A DNA stretch of 64,000 bases from Nannocystis sp. RBIL2 (GCF_026626745.1 NZ_JAPNJW010000001.1:5688001-5752000), one strand, 5' to 3'. Shown: positions 26,122 to 36,399, numbered from the stretch's first letter. The notes: generated from the sequence alone by a model not told the origin. Made by a program: numbers and translations.

Positions 26122-26424
26122 TCAGCCGCCCAGGGCCGTCGCCAGGGCTCCGCTGCGGTCCATCGCCGCCAGCTCCGTGAAGCCGCCGATGCTCTGATTC
26201 TTGATGAAGATCTGCGGGACCGTGCGGCGGCCGGTGCTCTCGATCAGCCAGCTGCGGGCCTCGGGCAGGTCGGACACGTCGACGGCGACGAACGCGATAT
26301 CGCGCCGTCGCAGCAACGACTCGGCCATGCGGCAGTACCCGCACGTGTCGGTCACGTACAACACGACGTCGGCGCCGAGCTGCTCCGGCGTCTTGAATTC
26401 AGTGATGGCCTCGGCGACACCCAT
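26122..26424 (-). CDS. glutaredoxin
   Basis: 100 aa with the dithiol active site TDTCGYCRMA near residues 25-34, the cis-Pro TVPQIF and the GGFTEL glutathione-binding loop. It reduces disulfides or glutathione mixed disulfides in the cytoplasm. It lies 30 bp after the conserved hypothetical gene on the same strand. Confidence 0.9.
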   Translation of the reverse strand: MGVAEAITEFKTPEQLGADVVLYVTDTCGYCRMAESLLRRRDIAFVAVDVSDLPEARSWLIESTGRRTVPQIFIKNQSIGGFTELAAMDRSGALATALGG

Positions 26425-26454
26425 GGCGGTTCTCGCCGAGGGTGTAGCAGAGAA

Positions 26455-27159
26455 TCAGTCCTCGGCGAGCAGGGCGAGGATCTCGTCGTCGAGCTTGTGC
26501 TGGTGCTCGCTGGCAAACTTGCCGACGATGACGTCGCGCCGCTGAGCGATGGGCGTGCCCGCGGTGACGCCCTGTCCGCCGATGCCGCCGATCGGGCGCC
26601 GTCCGACGCGGCTCGGCCCGCGGCTCGGACGCGGCGGACCCTGACCCGCGGCCGAGGCGGCCACCTGGGCCTGCGCCTCGGGGGCGGTGAACACGACGTG
26701 ACCGAGCGTGGGATCGAGGGTCGGACCGGGCTCACCCGCGGCCAGCGGCGGACCCTGCGGCACGACCTCGCGCGGCTCGGGCGGCGGCCGCCGATCGGGC
26801 CGCTTCGCCGGCGCCTTCTCCTGCACCACCGGCGCGGCGACCTCGGGCTTGTTGGAGGCCTCGGGGTGGGCGCCGATGTACTTGATGATCCGCTCGTCGA
26901 ACGACCCGCTGCGCAGCTGGCGGATCATCGACTTGTGCGAGTCCTGCATCGCCGCGACGATCACCGCGTCGAGGTTTTCGCTCTCCAACCGGTCGCGATA
27001 GTCGACCTTGTTGGTGGAGATGATCGTGCCGTCGTAGAACACGTGCGTGAAGATGTGGGCCTTCTGAATGCCCGAATCCTCGGTCTGCACGTGATAGAGC
27101 CGCCCCCGGTGCGGGATGTTGTGGTTGTAGCCGAGCTGGGGGGACTGGTTGGCCGCCAT
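26455..27159 (-). CDS. conserved delta-type hypothetical protein, 234 aa
   Basis: The N-terminal 80 residues carry the conserved block GYNHNIPHRGRLYHVQTEDSG and VFYDGTIISTNKVDYRD, a pattern found in many Desulfo- and Myxo-type genomes without known function. It is followed by a Pro/Ala-rich unstructured middle (about residues 105-190) and a short C-terminal helix (KLDDEILALLAED). No membrane segment. It precedes the glutaredoxin gene, probably in one transcript. Confidence 0.72.
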   Translation of the reverse strand: MAANQSPQLGYNHNIPHRGRLYHVQTEDSGIQKAHIFTHVFYDGTIISTNKVDYRDRLESENLDAVIVAAMQDSHKSMIRQLRSGSFDERIIKYIGAHPEASNKPEVAAPVVQEKAPAKRPDRRPPPEPREVVPQGPPLAAGEPGPTLDPTLGHVVFTAPEAQAQVAASAAGQGPPRPSRGPSRVGRRPIGGIGGQGVTAGTPIAQRRDVIVGKFASEHQHKLDDEILALLAED

Positions 27160-27285
27160 GGTGCTGCTCGCAGGAGCGTGCCGGTCTAGGTTGCCGGCGA
27201 TTTACGCGCACCGCAAGCCCAACTGTACTTCGCAGGCGGTCCACTCACACAAATGTCCTGTAACTACGGCGGCGAGGGCTCCTGC

Positions 27286-27291
27286 TATGCT
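27286..27291 (+). promoter_or_regulatory. -10-like TATGCT upstream of the HD gene
   Basis: It lies 33 bases before the GTG at 27325 and downstream of an alternative ATG at 27253, so it favours the later start. Confidence 0.25.
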
Positions 27292-27324
27292 GCGGCACCC
27301 GACATCGTCGGGCCGCGAAGTCCC

Positions 27325-28272
27325 GTGTCCGCAGCCGTCGTCCCGCTCCTCCCCTCCCCCGGCGAATTGCTCGCACCGGCCGTCCAGGCCGGCAAAACCG
27401 GGGAGATCCCCGAAATCGCGCTCACTGCGCAGATCGCCGCCTGCGCCGAACGGGTGGCGGCCATCGACCCGCGAGAGGCCTTCGAACGGCTCAGCGAGGC
27501 GTTCTGTGGCCGCTACCCCGAGGTCGCGATGCAGTGGCTCCGCGACGCCGGCCTCCTGGTCCACCTGCTGCCCGAGCTCGACGCGACGGTCGCGTTCTCC
27601 CAGGAGGGCGGCCGCCGGCACAAGGACGTCTGGGAGCACACGAAGGCGGTGGTGCGCCAGTCGGTGCCGCGCCCGGCCGTCCGCTGGGCGGCGGTCCTGC
27701 ACGACATCGGCAAGGTCACGACCCGCCGCTTCGTCGGCCCGGGCAAGGTCACGTTCCACGGCCACGCGGAGGAGGGCGTTCGCATGTACCGGCGCGGCCC
27801 GGCCCGCCGGATCGGCTTCCCCCCCGAGCTGCGCGAGCAGGTCGAGCTGCTCATCCTCCATCACCTGCGGCCGGGTCAGTACGACGGCGGCTGGACCGAC
27901 GCGGCCGTGCGGCGCTTCGCCCACGAGATGGGCCCGCTGCTCACCGACCTGCTCGACCTGTCGCGCGCCGACGTGACGAGCAAGCGCCCGGGCAAGCGCC
28001 AGCGCTGCCTCTTCTTCATCAGCGAACTGAGCCGGCGGATCCGCGAGATCGCCGAGCTCGACGCCCGTGTGCCCCCGCTGCCCTCGGGCGTCGGCGACGT
28101 GCTGATCCGCGAGCTGGGCCTCGCGCCTGGCAAGATCATCGGCCTGCTGCGCAACCGCCTGACGGCCCTGTGCGAGGCCGGCGAGATCGAGGCCGGTCAG
28201 CCGGCGGAGTATTATGTCGGGGTCGTGCGCGAGCGCGGGCTGTTGACCGAGCTCGCCGGACCGACAACCTGA
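27325..28272 (+). CDS. solo HD-domain protein of the CCA-adding-enzyme type
   Basis: About 315 aa. It aligns with the C-terminal half of tRNA nucleotidyltransferases: a neck-like helix block (IAACAERVAAIDPREAFERL), HKDVWEHTKAVV, then the HD motif VLHDIGKVTT and ILHHLRPG. The N-terminal polymerase palm with its GxDxD site is absent, so it cannot add CCA; it could be a phosphohydrolase. The GTG at 27325 is chosen over the ATG at 27253 because the added residues look non-coding and overlap a palindrome half-site. It is convergent with the lipoprotein at 28542 over a palindrome cluster. Confidence 0.72.
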   Translation: MSAAVVPLLPSPGELLAPAVQAGKTGEIPEIALTAQIAACAERVAAIDPREAFERLSEAFCGRYPEVAMQWLRDAGLLVHLLPELDATVAFSQEGGRRHKDVWEHTKAVVRQSVPRPAVRWAAVLHDIGKVTTRRFVGPGKVTFHGHAEEGVRMYRRGPARRIGFPPELREQVELLILHHLRPGQYDGGWTDAAVRRFAHEMGPLLTDLLDLSRADVTSKRPGKRQRCLFFISELSRRIREIAELDARVPPLPSGVGDVLIRELGLAPGKIIGLLRNRLTALCEAGEIEAGQPAEYYVGVVRERGLLTELAGPTT

Positions 28273-28274
28273 GC

Positions 28275-28288
28275 TGTCTCCCGGGACA
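28275..28288. repeat. palindrome copy 1 of the five-copy cluster
   Basis: TGTCT-CCCG-GGACA, directly after the HD gene stop. Confidence 0.65.
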
Positions 28289-28405
28289 GATCGTCCTTGC
28301 GATAATTCGCGCCGATCGGGCCCGACGAGTCTCGGGCCCCAAAGCGCCGCGGCCGTCGTCGTCGGCGCATTGAGCAGCTCCGCGAGGCAGCGCCTCCAAG
28401 ACAAC

Positions 28406-28427
28406 GAGCTGCCCCCCGGGACAGCTC
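28406..28427. repeat. palindrome copy 2 of the cluster
   Basis: GAGCTG and CAGCTC outer arms; core TGCCC-CCCG-GGACA. Confidence 0.6.
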
Positions 28428-28440
28428 TCTGGCGTTTGAT

Positions 28441-28460
28441 GCTGTCCCGAGAGACAGCTC
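28441..28460. repeat. palindrome copy 3 of the cluster
   Basis: Core TGTCC-CGAG-AGACA with GC flanks. Confidence 0.65.
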
Positions 28461-28475
28461 ATTCCATCGCAGCGG

Positions 28476-28493
28476 GCTGCCGCAAGGGGCAGC
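28476..28493. repeat. palindrome copy 4 of the cluster (arms co-varied)
   Basis: GCTGCC and GGCAGC arms: the same layout with different bases, showing compensatory change. Confidence 0.5.
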
Positions 28494-28507
28494 GCATCGA
28501 TGAACAA

Positions 28508-28527
28508 AACTGTCCCGAAGGACAGTT
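28508..28527. terminator. palindrome copy 5, hairpin before the lipoprotein 3' end
   Basis: Perfect 8-bp arms AACTGTCC and GGACAGTT around CGAA, the same loop as at 17218 and 51666. Confidence 0.65.
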
Positions 28528-28541
28528 CACTCCGCGCTCGC

Positions 28542-28907
28542 TCAGGTCTTCTTGCCGTCGACGGCCTTGGCGTCGGCCGGGGCCGTGCCGCCTGCCGCGG
28601 GCGCGCCGTCGACGGGGATCGCCTTGCCGTCGGCGGCCTTGCCGTCACCGTGCTTGGCGCCGCCGCAGCTGCCCTCGCCGCACTTGCCCTCGCCGCACTT
28701 CATCTCGCCGGACTTGGCGTCCGCGGGCTTGGCGTCGACCGGCTTCGCGTCGACCGGCTTCGCGTCGGCCGGCTTCACGTCGGCCGGCGTGGGGTCGGCA
28801 GCCTTGGCGGGGGCGGCTTCCTTGGCGTCCTTCTTCGCCTCGCCGCCGCACGCGCCCGCGCCAAGTCCGAGGAGAGCGAGGGTGGCGGTGATCGTCTTGA
28901 GATCCAT
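28542..28907 (-). CDS. small lipoprotein with KPADAK repeats and a KCGEGKCGEG cluster
   Basis: 121 aa. The signal peptide LLGLGAGACGG gives a lipidated Cys near residue 19. Then come repeated KPADAKPVDAK units (about residues 45-65), the Cys-rich stretch MKCGEGKCGEGSCGG (about 71-85) and an Asp/Ala/Gly/Lys tail. The EGKCG motif recalls HvfA/bufferin-type precursors whose cysteines are modified by DUF692/DUF2063 partners, but neither partner is adjacent, and here the motif sits in a lipoprotein. Alternatives are a metal-binding or simple repeat lipoprotein. An upstream longer frame to 29090 is not supported. Confidence 0.68.
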   Translation of the reverse strand: MDLKTITATLALLGLGAGACGGEAKKDAKEAAPAKAADPTPADVKPADAKPVDAKPVDAKPADAKSGEMKCGEGKCGEGSCGGAKHGDGKAADGKAIPVDGAPAAGGTAPADAKAVDGKKT

Positions 28908-29097
28908 CAGTCTTGCGTCCTTGCGCCGAGGATAACAGCCGGCGCCGGCGGTGACGACGCTGGGAGTCTCGAGCGGGCTCATCCAGCTCGCTCGACCCGC
29001 GATGCCGGCCGAGGACGAGCGGGCGCGAGCGAGGACATCGCCGGACGGACCGAGAAGCGCCAGCAGCGACCCGACCTCGATGACCGGCAAGCCGGGC

Positions 29098-30006
29098 TCA
29101 ATCCGCGCCCGGATTGGCCCAGGGCGGCGGCTCGGCGCGCACGTCGACCGCGACGCCGGTCAGCGGGTGAGTGAAGGCGAGACGCACGCACGCCAGCTCG
29201 AGCACCTCGCCGGCCGCCGCGCGACCGACGATGGGCCGCTCCAGCGCCTGCGCGTGCAGCGAGATCTGCTCGGTCGGCCCGCGCCGCAGCTCGACCTCGA
29301 CCAGCGTCGCGCCGTCCTCCGCGGCCAGCGGACGAAACTCCGTGCGCGCCGCCATCACCTCGCGGTCCTCGGGGCGCGCCAGGCGGACGCCTGCGCTCGT
29401 CTTCACCAGAGATGTCTCGCAGACCATGACCTCCGGGACATGTCCTGAAAGCCTGGCACGGTAGACGCGGAGCATGTCGAGCTCGCTGAACTTGGGCAGG
29501 AAGCTCGACCGCTCCTGGCCGCGGGCGGTGAACAGCGCCAGGCCGGCCGCGCCGGGCTCGAGCGCGTGGACGAGGCCGACGTAGGGCCGCAGGACGCCGT
29601 CGCGCGCGAGCAGCTGGACCAGCGCGTGACTTACCGCCCCGCGGCTGCCCTCGCGGGTGGCCGCCGCCGGGACGCCGTGAGGCTTGTCGACGATGACGCA
29701 GTGCTCGTCGCGGTGGACGACGACCAGGCTCTCGGGCGCGAGCGGCTCGACGCTCGACGCGCTGGCGTAGATGGTGACCCGCTCGCCCTCGCGCACGCGC
29801 AGGGTCGGGATGCAGGTGCGGACGTTGCCGATGTAGACCCCGCCGGCGCGGATGAGGTCGGACGCCCGCGTGACGCCCAGGCCGAGGCGCCGGCCCAGCA
29901 GCTGGCGCAGGGTCATCCCGTCCTCCATCGAGATCACCCGCACCCGCACTCGCTCCGCCGACTGCGTGGCCGGCCCCGGCTGCGTCGGCTCTTCGGACCC
30001 GTTCAT
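29098..30006 (-). CDS. RluA-like pseudouridine synthase with altered active site
   Basis: 302 aa. An N-terminal S4-like domain (LGVTRASDLIRAGGVYIGN, VREGERVTIY) precedes an RluA-type fold (HCVIVDKPHGVPA, then YVGLVHALEPGAAGLALFT). In active RluA enzymes the catalytic segment reads H-R-L-D with a following T/S-G; here it is HALEPGAAG, so the catalytic Asp is Glu and the following residues differ. It may be inactive or bind RNA only. A palindrome-derived stretch (29410-29450) inserts ARLSGHVPEVMVCETSLVK. The ATG at 30006 lies beside further palindrome copies. Confidence 0.72.
   Translation of the reverse strand: MNGSEEPTQPGPATQSAERVRVRVISMEDGMTLRQLLGRRLGLGVTRASDLIRAGGVYIGNVRTCIPTLRVREGERVTIYASASSVEPLAPESLVVVHRDEHCVIVDKPHGVPAAATREGSRGAVSHALVQLLARDGVLRPYVGLVHALEPGAAGLALFTARGQERSSFLPKFSELDMLRVYRARLSGHVPEVMVCETSLVKTSAGVRLARPEDREVMAARTEFRPLAAEDGATLVEVELRRGPTEQISLHAQALERPIVGRAAAGEVLELACVRLAFTHPLTGVAVDVRAEPPPWANPGAD
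29410..29450. repeat. degenerate palindrome array inside the RluA-like gene
   Basis: GATGTCTC, GACCATGAC and GGGACATGTCC units in a row; read in frame in the opposite strand gene. Confidence 0.5.
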
Positions 30007-30007
30007 A

Positions 30008-30044
30008 CGGACATGCCCTTCAAGACATGCCCCTTCGGGCATGG
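30008..30044. repeat. palindrome array upstream of the RluA-like gene
   Basis: GGACATGCCC, AGACATGCCCC and GGGCATG units; the CATGCCC/GGGCATG pair forms a hairpin with a TTC-like loop directly before the start codon. Confidence 0.6.
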
Positions 30045-30101
30045 TCGGAGAGCCAGATGCGACGAGGCCTGCTGGAGAGGACGTGACTGCATGGACATGG
30101 C

Positions 30102-31070
30102 CTACGACCGCCGGAGGCGCAGCTCGTCGGCCAGCTCGCGCAGGTCGGCGGCGGTGAGGAGGTAGCGCTCGCCGCAGTAGGAGCAGCGGATCTCGGTGAC
30201 CTCGCGCTCGCCGGCGAGGGCGTCGATGTCGTCGGCGCCGAGCATGGCGGCGATGTCGCGGGCCATCGCCGGCCCGCAGTTGCAGCGGAACGCCAGCGGC
30301 GTCTCGCCGACGACCTCGAACGGGGCGTCGCCGAGGGCGAAGCGTAGCAGCTCGGCCGGCGCGCGCGGCAGCAGCAGAAACGACGACAGCGCCTCGCCGG
30401 CCAGCCGCTCGCGCAGCGGCGCCAGCACTTCGCCGTCGTTGCCGGGCAGCGTCTGGCACAGGATCCCGCCCGCGCGCAGCACCCCGCCGGCCGCGTCGAG
30501 CAGCACCTCGCAGCGCAGCAGCGACGGCACCTGCTCGCTGGTGTTGAGGTAGTGCTCGAGGTCGAGGTCGACCTCGCCGGCGACCAGCTCGACGGTGCCC
30601 TGGTAGCGCGAGTCTGTCTCTGCGGACAGGTCGAAGTCGCGGGTGACGGTGAGCGCGCCGCGCCGGCCGAGGAACGGCGACAGCGGCAGGCGGCCCATCG
30701 CGCGCTCGAGCGTGGCCTGCAGCGGCGAGTCGCCGAAGCCGCGGCGCAGGCAGCCGCGCACGGTGCCGTCGCCGCGGGCGTCGAGGAGGAAACCGCCGGG
30801 CTCGCCGTCGCCGCCGCCCGCCCCGGGCAGGTCGGAGAAGCAGCGGGCGTCGACCCGCAGGCGCTCCGCGGGTGACTTCGTCAGCGTGGTCAGCAGACAG
30901 CCGGCGGTGAGCGCCCGACCCAGCGCGATCGCCTCGAGACCGCGGATGCCGTGGCGACGACACGACTCCTGGACCAGGTCGGTGGTGACGGCCGCCAGAG
31001 TGCGCATCGCCGGCACTTCGGGCGAGTCGGAGTCGGGCGCAGCGGCGATTGCGCGGAGGAGCACGTCCAC
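30102..31070 (-). CDS. hslO: redox-regulated chaperone Hsp33
   Basis: 322 aa. It prevents aggregation during oxidative stress when its zinc-binding cysteines oxidise. The C-terminal redox switch is intact: FRCNCG (CxC) and IRCSYCGERY (CxxC). The N-terminal core has GRALTAGCLL and the middle VSELLxNTSEQ-like LEHYLNTSEQVPS. A palindrome-like segment at 30614-30629 encodes SAETDS in the middle domain. It lies 21 bp after the HtrA-like protease gene, forming a protein-quality operon. TACCCT is six bases before the GTG at 31070. Confidence 0.9.
   Translation of the reverse strand: MDVLLRAIAAAPDSDSPEVPAMRTLAAVTTDLVQESCRRHGIRGLEAIALGRALTAGCLLTTLTKSPAERLRVDARCFSDLPGAGGGDGEPGGFLLDARGDGTVRGCLRRGFGDSPLQATLERAMGRLPLSPFLGRRGALTVTRDFDLSAETDSRYQGTVELVAGEVDLDLEHYLNTSEQVPSLLRCEVLLDAAGGVLRAGGILCQTLPGNDGEVLAPLRERLAGEALSSFLLLPRAPAELLRFALGDAPFEVVGETPLAFRCNCGPAMARDIAAMLGADDIDALAGEREVTEIRCSYCGERYLLTAADLRELADELRLRRS
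30614..30629. repeat. palindrome-like copy inside hslO
   Basis: CTGTC-TCTGCG-GACAG; within the coding region in a surface-type stretch. Confidence 0.4.
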
Positions 31071-31076
31071 GGCGAG

Positions 31077-31082
31077 AGGGTA
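31077..31082 (-). promoter_or_regulatory. -10-like TACCCT before hslO
   Basis: It ends six bases before the GTG at 31070. Confidence 0.35.
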
Positions 31083-31091
31083 GCGCGCCGC

Positions 31092-32321
31092 TCAGGGCAG
31101 GTCGATCAAGTTGAGGCGCACGCTGGCGGGCGCGCCCTCGCGGACCAGCTTGACCTCGACCTCGTCGCCGACCTTGTAGCGGTCGAGGGCGTTGTACAGG
31201 TCGTCGTAGTTCTTCACCTTGTGCTCGTTGATGCCGACGATGATGTCGCCGAGCAAGATCTCGCCGGTGCGGTCCTGCGACAGCCCGCGGATGCCTGCCT
31301 TGGCGGCGGGGCCGCCGGCGACCGTGCGCGTGATGACGACGCCCTTGACGCCGACGCGCGCGGCGTAGGCGTCGGCCAGCGGCTCGATGCCGAGGCCGGG
31401 GTGCTCGACGCGACCCTTGTCGATGATCTGCGGGACCACGCGGCGCACCGTGGCCACCGGCACCGCGAAGCCGATGCCGGCGCTGCTGCCGGTCTTGCTG
31501 AAGATCATCGTGTTCATGCCGATGAGGTGGGCGCCGCTGTCGAGCAGCGGGCCTCCGGAGTTGCCGGGGTTGATCGAGGCGTCGGTCTGGATCATGTCGC
31601 GGATGGTGACGCCGCCGTAACCCTGGACCTCGCGGCCGATCGCCGAGACCACGCCGGTGGTCAGCGTGTGGTCGAGGCCGAACGGGTTGCCGATGGCGAT
31701 CGCGGTCTGACCGACCTCGAGCGGGCCGCCCTGCGGGAGCACGCGGATCGGCGTCAGCGGCTCGTCGCAGTCGATCAGCTTGAGCACCGCGATGTCCTTG
31801 TTGGGATCGCCGCCGAGCAGCTGGGCGTCGTAGGTCTTCTGGCTGTAGAGCGTGACGCTGTAGGTGCCGCGCGCGCGGCCGGCGTCGACCACGTGGTAGT
31901 TGGTGACGACGTGGCCCTGCGTGTCCCAGACGAAGCCGGTGCCCGAGCCGGCGGGGACCTCGAGCGCGCGCATCGAGTAGTCGCGGACCAGCCGCTTCTG
32001 CGTCACGAACACGGTGGCGGGCGCGGCGGCGCGGAACACGTCGATGACGTTTTGTTCAGCTTCGAGGCGCGCGGCCGGCGACGGTGCCTTGACCTCGGGC
32101 GTCGCCTGCGGCTGCGCTGGTGCGGCTGCGAGCCCCGTCAGCGTGGCGTGCGCGCCCATGTCCGGGGCGATCTCTCGCGGCGCGGGGGCGGACACTGCGA
32201 CCGTCTCGGACTGGGGCGACGGCGGCGCTGCAGCCTGGCACTCGGTCATGCCCGGCAACACCGTGAGGCAGCCGAGGAGGACCAGGGACGAAGACAGCAA
32301 AGTACGGCGTGAGGCGGCCAT
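31092..32321 (-). CDS. HtrA/DegP-type trypsin-like serine protease with PDZ domain
   Basis: 409 aa. A signal peptide (LLSSSLVLLGCLTVLPG) is followed by a Pro/Ala-rich linker. The protease domain carries the triad VTNYHVVD (His), NKDIAVLKL (Asp) and NPGNSGGPLL (Ser), then one PDZ domain (GVVITRTVAGGPAAKAGI, LGDIIVGINEHKV). One PDZ makes it DegS/HhoB-like. It degrades misfolded envelope proteins. It is followed on the same strand by hslO and divergent from the Ser/Thr kinase. The ATG at 32321 begins the signal peptide. Confidence 0.88.
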   Translation of the reverse strand: MAASRRTLLSSSLVLLGCLTVLPGMTECQAAAPPSPQSETVAVSAPAPREIAPDMGAHATLTGLAAAPAQPQATPEVKAPSPAARLEAEQNVIDVFRAAAPATVFVTQKRLVRDYSMRALEVPAGSGTGFVWDTQGHVVTNYHVVDAGRARGTYSVTLYSQKTYDAQLLGGDPNKDIAVLKLIDCDEPLTPIRVLPQGGPLEVGQTAIAIGNPFGLDHTLTTGVVSAIGREVQGYGGVTIRDMIQTDASINPGNSGGPLLDSGAHLIGMNTMIFSKTGSSAGIGFAVPVATVRRVVPQIIDKGRVEHPGLGIEPLADAYAARVGVKGVVITRTVAGGPAAKAGIRGLSQDRTGEILLGDIIVGINEHKVKNYDDLYNALDRYKVGDEVEVKLVREGAPASVRLNLIDLP

Positions 32322-32446
32322 GGCTGGGCTCTGTTTTAGGCGCCCGCCCGGCGTCCGCAAGGGCCTGCTGCACCCGCTGACGGCCGTGAGGGCTGCATTT
32401 ATGTGCAGGCCGAAGCCGCGCAGGCGGGTTTCGCCCAGCGCCGTGA

Positions 32447-32452
32447 TATACC
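32447..32452 (+). promoter_or_regulatory. -10-like TATACC before the Ser/Thr kinase
   Basis: It ends nine bases before the ATG at 32462. Confidence 0.35.
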
Positions 32453-32461
32453 TTGCCGACC

Positions 32462-34357
<1,896 letters not shown>

Positions 34358-34401
34358 GTGCGGCGCGCAGGCGCGCCCAGGCGTGTGTTAGGCTGCCCGC
34401 C

Positions 34402-35904
34402 ATGTCTTGGCAGAACTTCGTCCGCCTCACCCTTCTCCCTTGCGTCACGCTGCTCGCGTGCGGTGACGACAGCAAGGCCTCCGGCACCGACACCTCGACC
34501 TCCACCGGTCCCACCACCGACAGCACCGCCGGGACCACGGACACCTCGACGACGACCGGCACGAGCACCGACGGCACCGCGACCGCCACCTCGACGGTCG
34601 ATCCGACCACCGCCGGTCCCACCACCGAAACCCCGCCGACGTCGACCACCACCGTCGACCTGACCACCGACGGCACCTCGACCACCACCGGCGAGCCCGC
34701 GTGTCCCTACACCCCGGTGCCCGGTCGCCCCGGCTTCGCGCTCGAGGTCGTCGCCACCGGCTTCGACCGCCCGCTCCAGGTGCGCGCCGATCCCAGCGAC
34801 CCCGAGCGCCTGTTCGTGCTCGAGCAGGGCGGCCGGATCAAGATCCTCGAGCCCGGGCAGAACACCGCCCCGGACGAGAGCTTCCTCGACATCGACGTCA
34901 AGAACAAGGTGCCGAACCAGATCGGCCCCGAGCAGGGTCTGCTCGGCTTCGACTTCCACCCGAACTTCCCCGCCGACCCGCGGATCTTCGTCAACTACAA
35001 CCCGGGCATGTGGCAGGGCCCCGGGCCGACGTACGTGGCCGAGTTCAAGCTCGACCCCAACGACCCCAACAAGGTCGACCCGGCGTCCGAGCGGCTCGTC
35101 ATCGCCATCTCACAGCCGGCCAGCAATCACAACGGCGGCATGATCGAGTTCGGGCCCGACGGCATGCTGTACATCGGCATGGGCGACGGCGGCGGCGCCG
35201 ACGACCAGTTCGACACCGGCCGCGACAAGCAGTCGCTGCACGCCAAGATCCTCCGCATCGACGTCGAGCCCGACGGCACGCCCGACAGCAACGAGCCGTG
35301 CGGCCAGTGCGAGATGCTCGACGGCTTCGACTACACGGTGCCCGCCGACAACCCGTTCGTGAACGACCCCGAGTTCGCGCCCGAGGTCTACGCGTGGGGC
35401 TTCCGCAACCCGTGGCGCTTCTCCTTCGACGAGGACGGCACGCTGTACGCCGCCGACGTCGGCCAGAACCAGTGGGAAGAGGTCAGCGTCGTCGCGGCCG
35501 GCGCCGACTACGGCTGGAGCCTGATGGAGGGCAACCACTGCTTCAACGGCGGTTGCGACGACGGCAAGGGCGTCAACGAGGTCAACGACCAGGGCCTCAC
35601 CACTCCGATCGCCGAGTACAACCACGGCGAGGGCTGCTCGATCACCGGCGGCACCGTCTATCGCAGCTGCGAGGTGCCCGAGTGGAACGGCACCTACTTC
35701 TACGGCGACTACTGCTCCGGCGGGGTCTACGCCCTCAACTGGGACGGCACCAACGTCGAGCTCCTCGGCAACGTCGCCGGCCAGGAGGACAGAATCCTCG
35801 GCTCCGGCAGCAACGGCTTCGGTGACGTTCTGTTCACCGTCGTCCAGCTCGACGGCTTCAACGCCCCCGTCGACGGCAAGATCCTGCGGGTCGTCCCGCA
35901 GTGA
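34402..35904 (+). CDS. PQQ-dependent glucose/sorbosone dehydrogenase-like lipoprotein
   Basis: 500 aa. Lipoprotein signal ending LLPCVTLLACG, then about 80 residues of Thr/Ser/Gly linker (TSTST, TTTGTSTDG), a pattern typical of Nannocystaceae secreted proteins. The body is a six-bladed propeller: FDRPLQVRADP, NHNGGMIEFGPDGMLYIGMGDGG, RNPWRFSFDEDGTLYAADVGQ, WEEV, and YFYGDYCSG. These match the GSDH family, which uses PQQ and Ca; ten Cys in the C-terminal half may form disulfides. It lies 44 bp after the kinase and 7 bp before YbaK. Confidence 0.85.
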   Translation: MSWQNFVRLTLLPCVTLLACGDDSKASGTDTSTSTGPTTDSTAGTTDTSTTTGTSTDGTATATSTVDPTTAGPTTETPPTSTTTVDLTTDGTSTTTGEPACPYTPVPGRPGFALEVVATGFDRPLQVRADPSDPERLFVLEQGGRIKILEPGQNTAPDESFLDIDVKNKVPNQIGPEQGLLGFDFHPNFPADPRIFVNYNPGMWQGPGPTYVAEFKLDPNDPNKVDPASERLVIAISQPASNHNGGMIEFGPDGMLYIGMGDGGGADDQFDTGRDKQSLHAKILRIDVEPDGTPDSNEPCGQCEMLDGFDYTVPADNPFVNDPEFAPEVYAWGFRNPWRFSFDEDGTLYAADVGQNQWEEVSVVAAGADYGWSLMEGNHCFNGGCDDGKGVNEVNDQGLTTPIAEYNHGEGCSITGGTVYRSCEVPEWNGTYFYGDYCSGGVYALNWDGTNVELLGNVAGQEDRILGSGSNGFGDVLFTVVQLDGFNAPVDGKILRVVPQ

Positions 35905-35911
35905 CGCGAAC

Positions 35912-36385
35912 GTGAAGACCAACGCCGCCAGGATCCTCGACAACCTCGGCATCGACTACGAGCTGCGGCCCTACCCGGTCGATGCCGAGCACCTCAAGGC
36001 GGCCGAGGTCGCAGCCCTGGTCGGCCTGCCGCCCGAGCAGGTGTTTAAGACGTTGATCGCCCGCGGCGACCGCAACGGCGTGTGCCTGGCGGTCGTCCCG
36101 GGCGACGGCCACCTCGACCTCAAGGCGCTCGCGCGCGCCAGCGGCGACCGGCGGATCGAGCTGGTCGCCCTGCGCGAGGTGACGCCGCTGACCGGCTACG
36201 TCCGCGGCGGGGTCACGGCCCTGGCCGGCAAGAAAGACTATCCGGTCTACCTCGACGAGACCGCGATTCTCTTTGAAAAGATCGCGGTGTCGGCGGGGAC
36301 GCGCGGGCTGCAGATCGTGCTGCACCCCGATGACTACGTGCGCGCGACCCGGGCGACTCTCTGTCCGCTCGTACAGGACGTTTAG
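35912..36385 (+). CDS. ybaK: Cys-tRNA(Pro)/Cys-tRNA(Cys) deacylase YbaK
   Basis: 157 aa. It removes cysteine mischarged on tRNA(Pro). Signatures are FKTLIARG with the key Lys, GDGHLDLKALARA, and YVRGGVTALAGKKDYPVYLDE with the conserved G-S-like loop shifted to GGV. The GTG at 35912 begins the conserved KTNAARILD block; the gene is 7 bp after the dehydrogenase and ends in a palindrome hairpin. Confidence 0.88.
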   Translation: MKTNAARILDNLGIDYELRPYPVDAEHLKAAEVAALVGLPPEQVFKTLIARGDRNGVCLAVVPGDGHLDLKALARASGDRRIELVALREVTPLTGYVRGGVTALAGKKDYPVYLDETAILFEKIAVSAGTRGLQIVLHPDDYVRATRATLCPLVQDV

Positions 36386-36399
36386 GACATGCGCGATGG

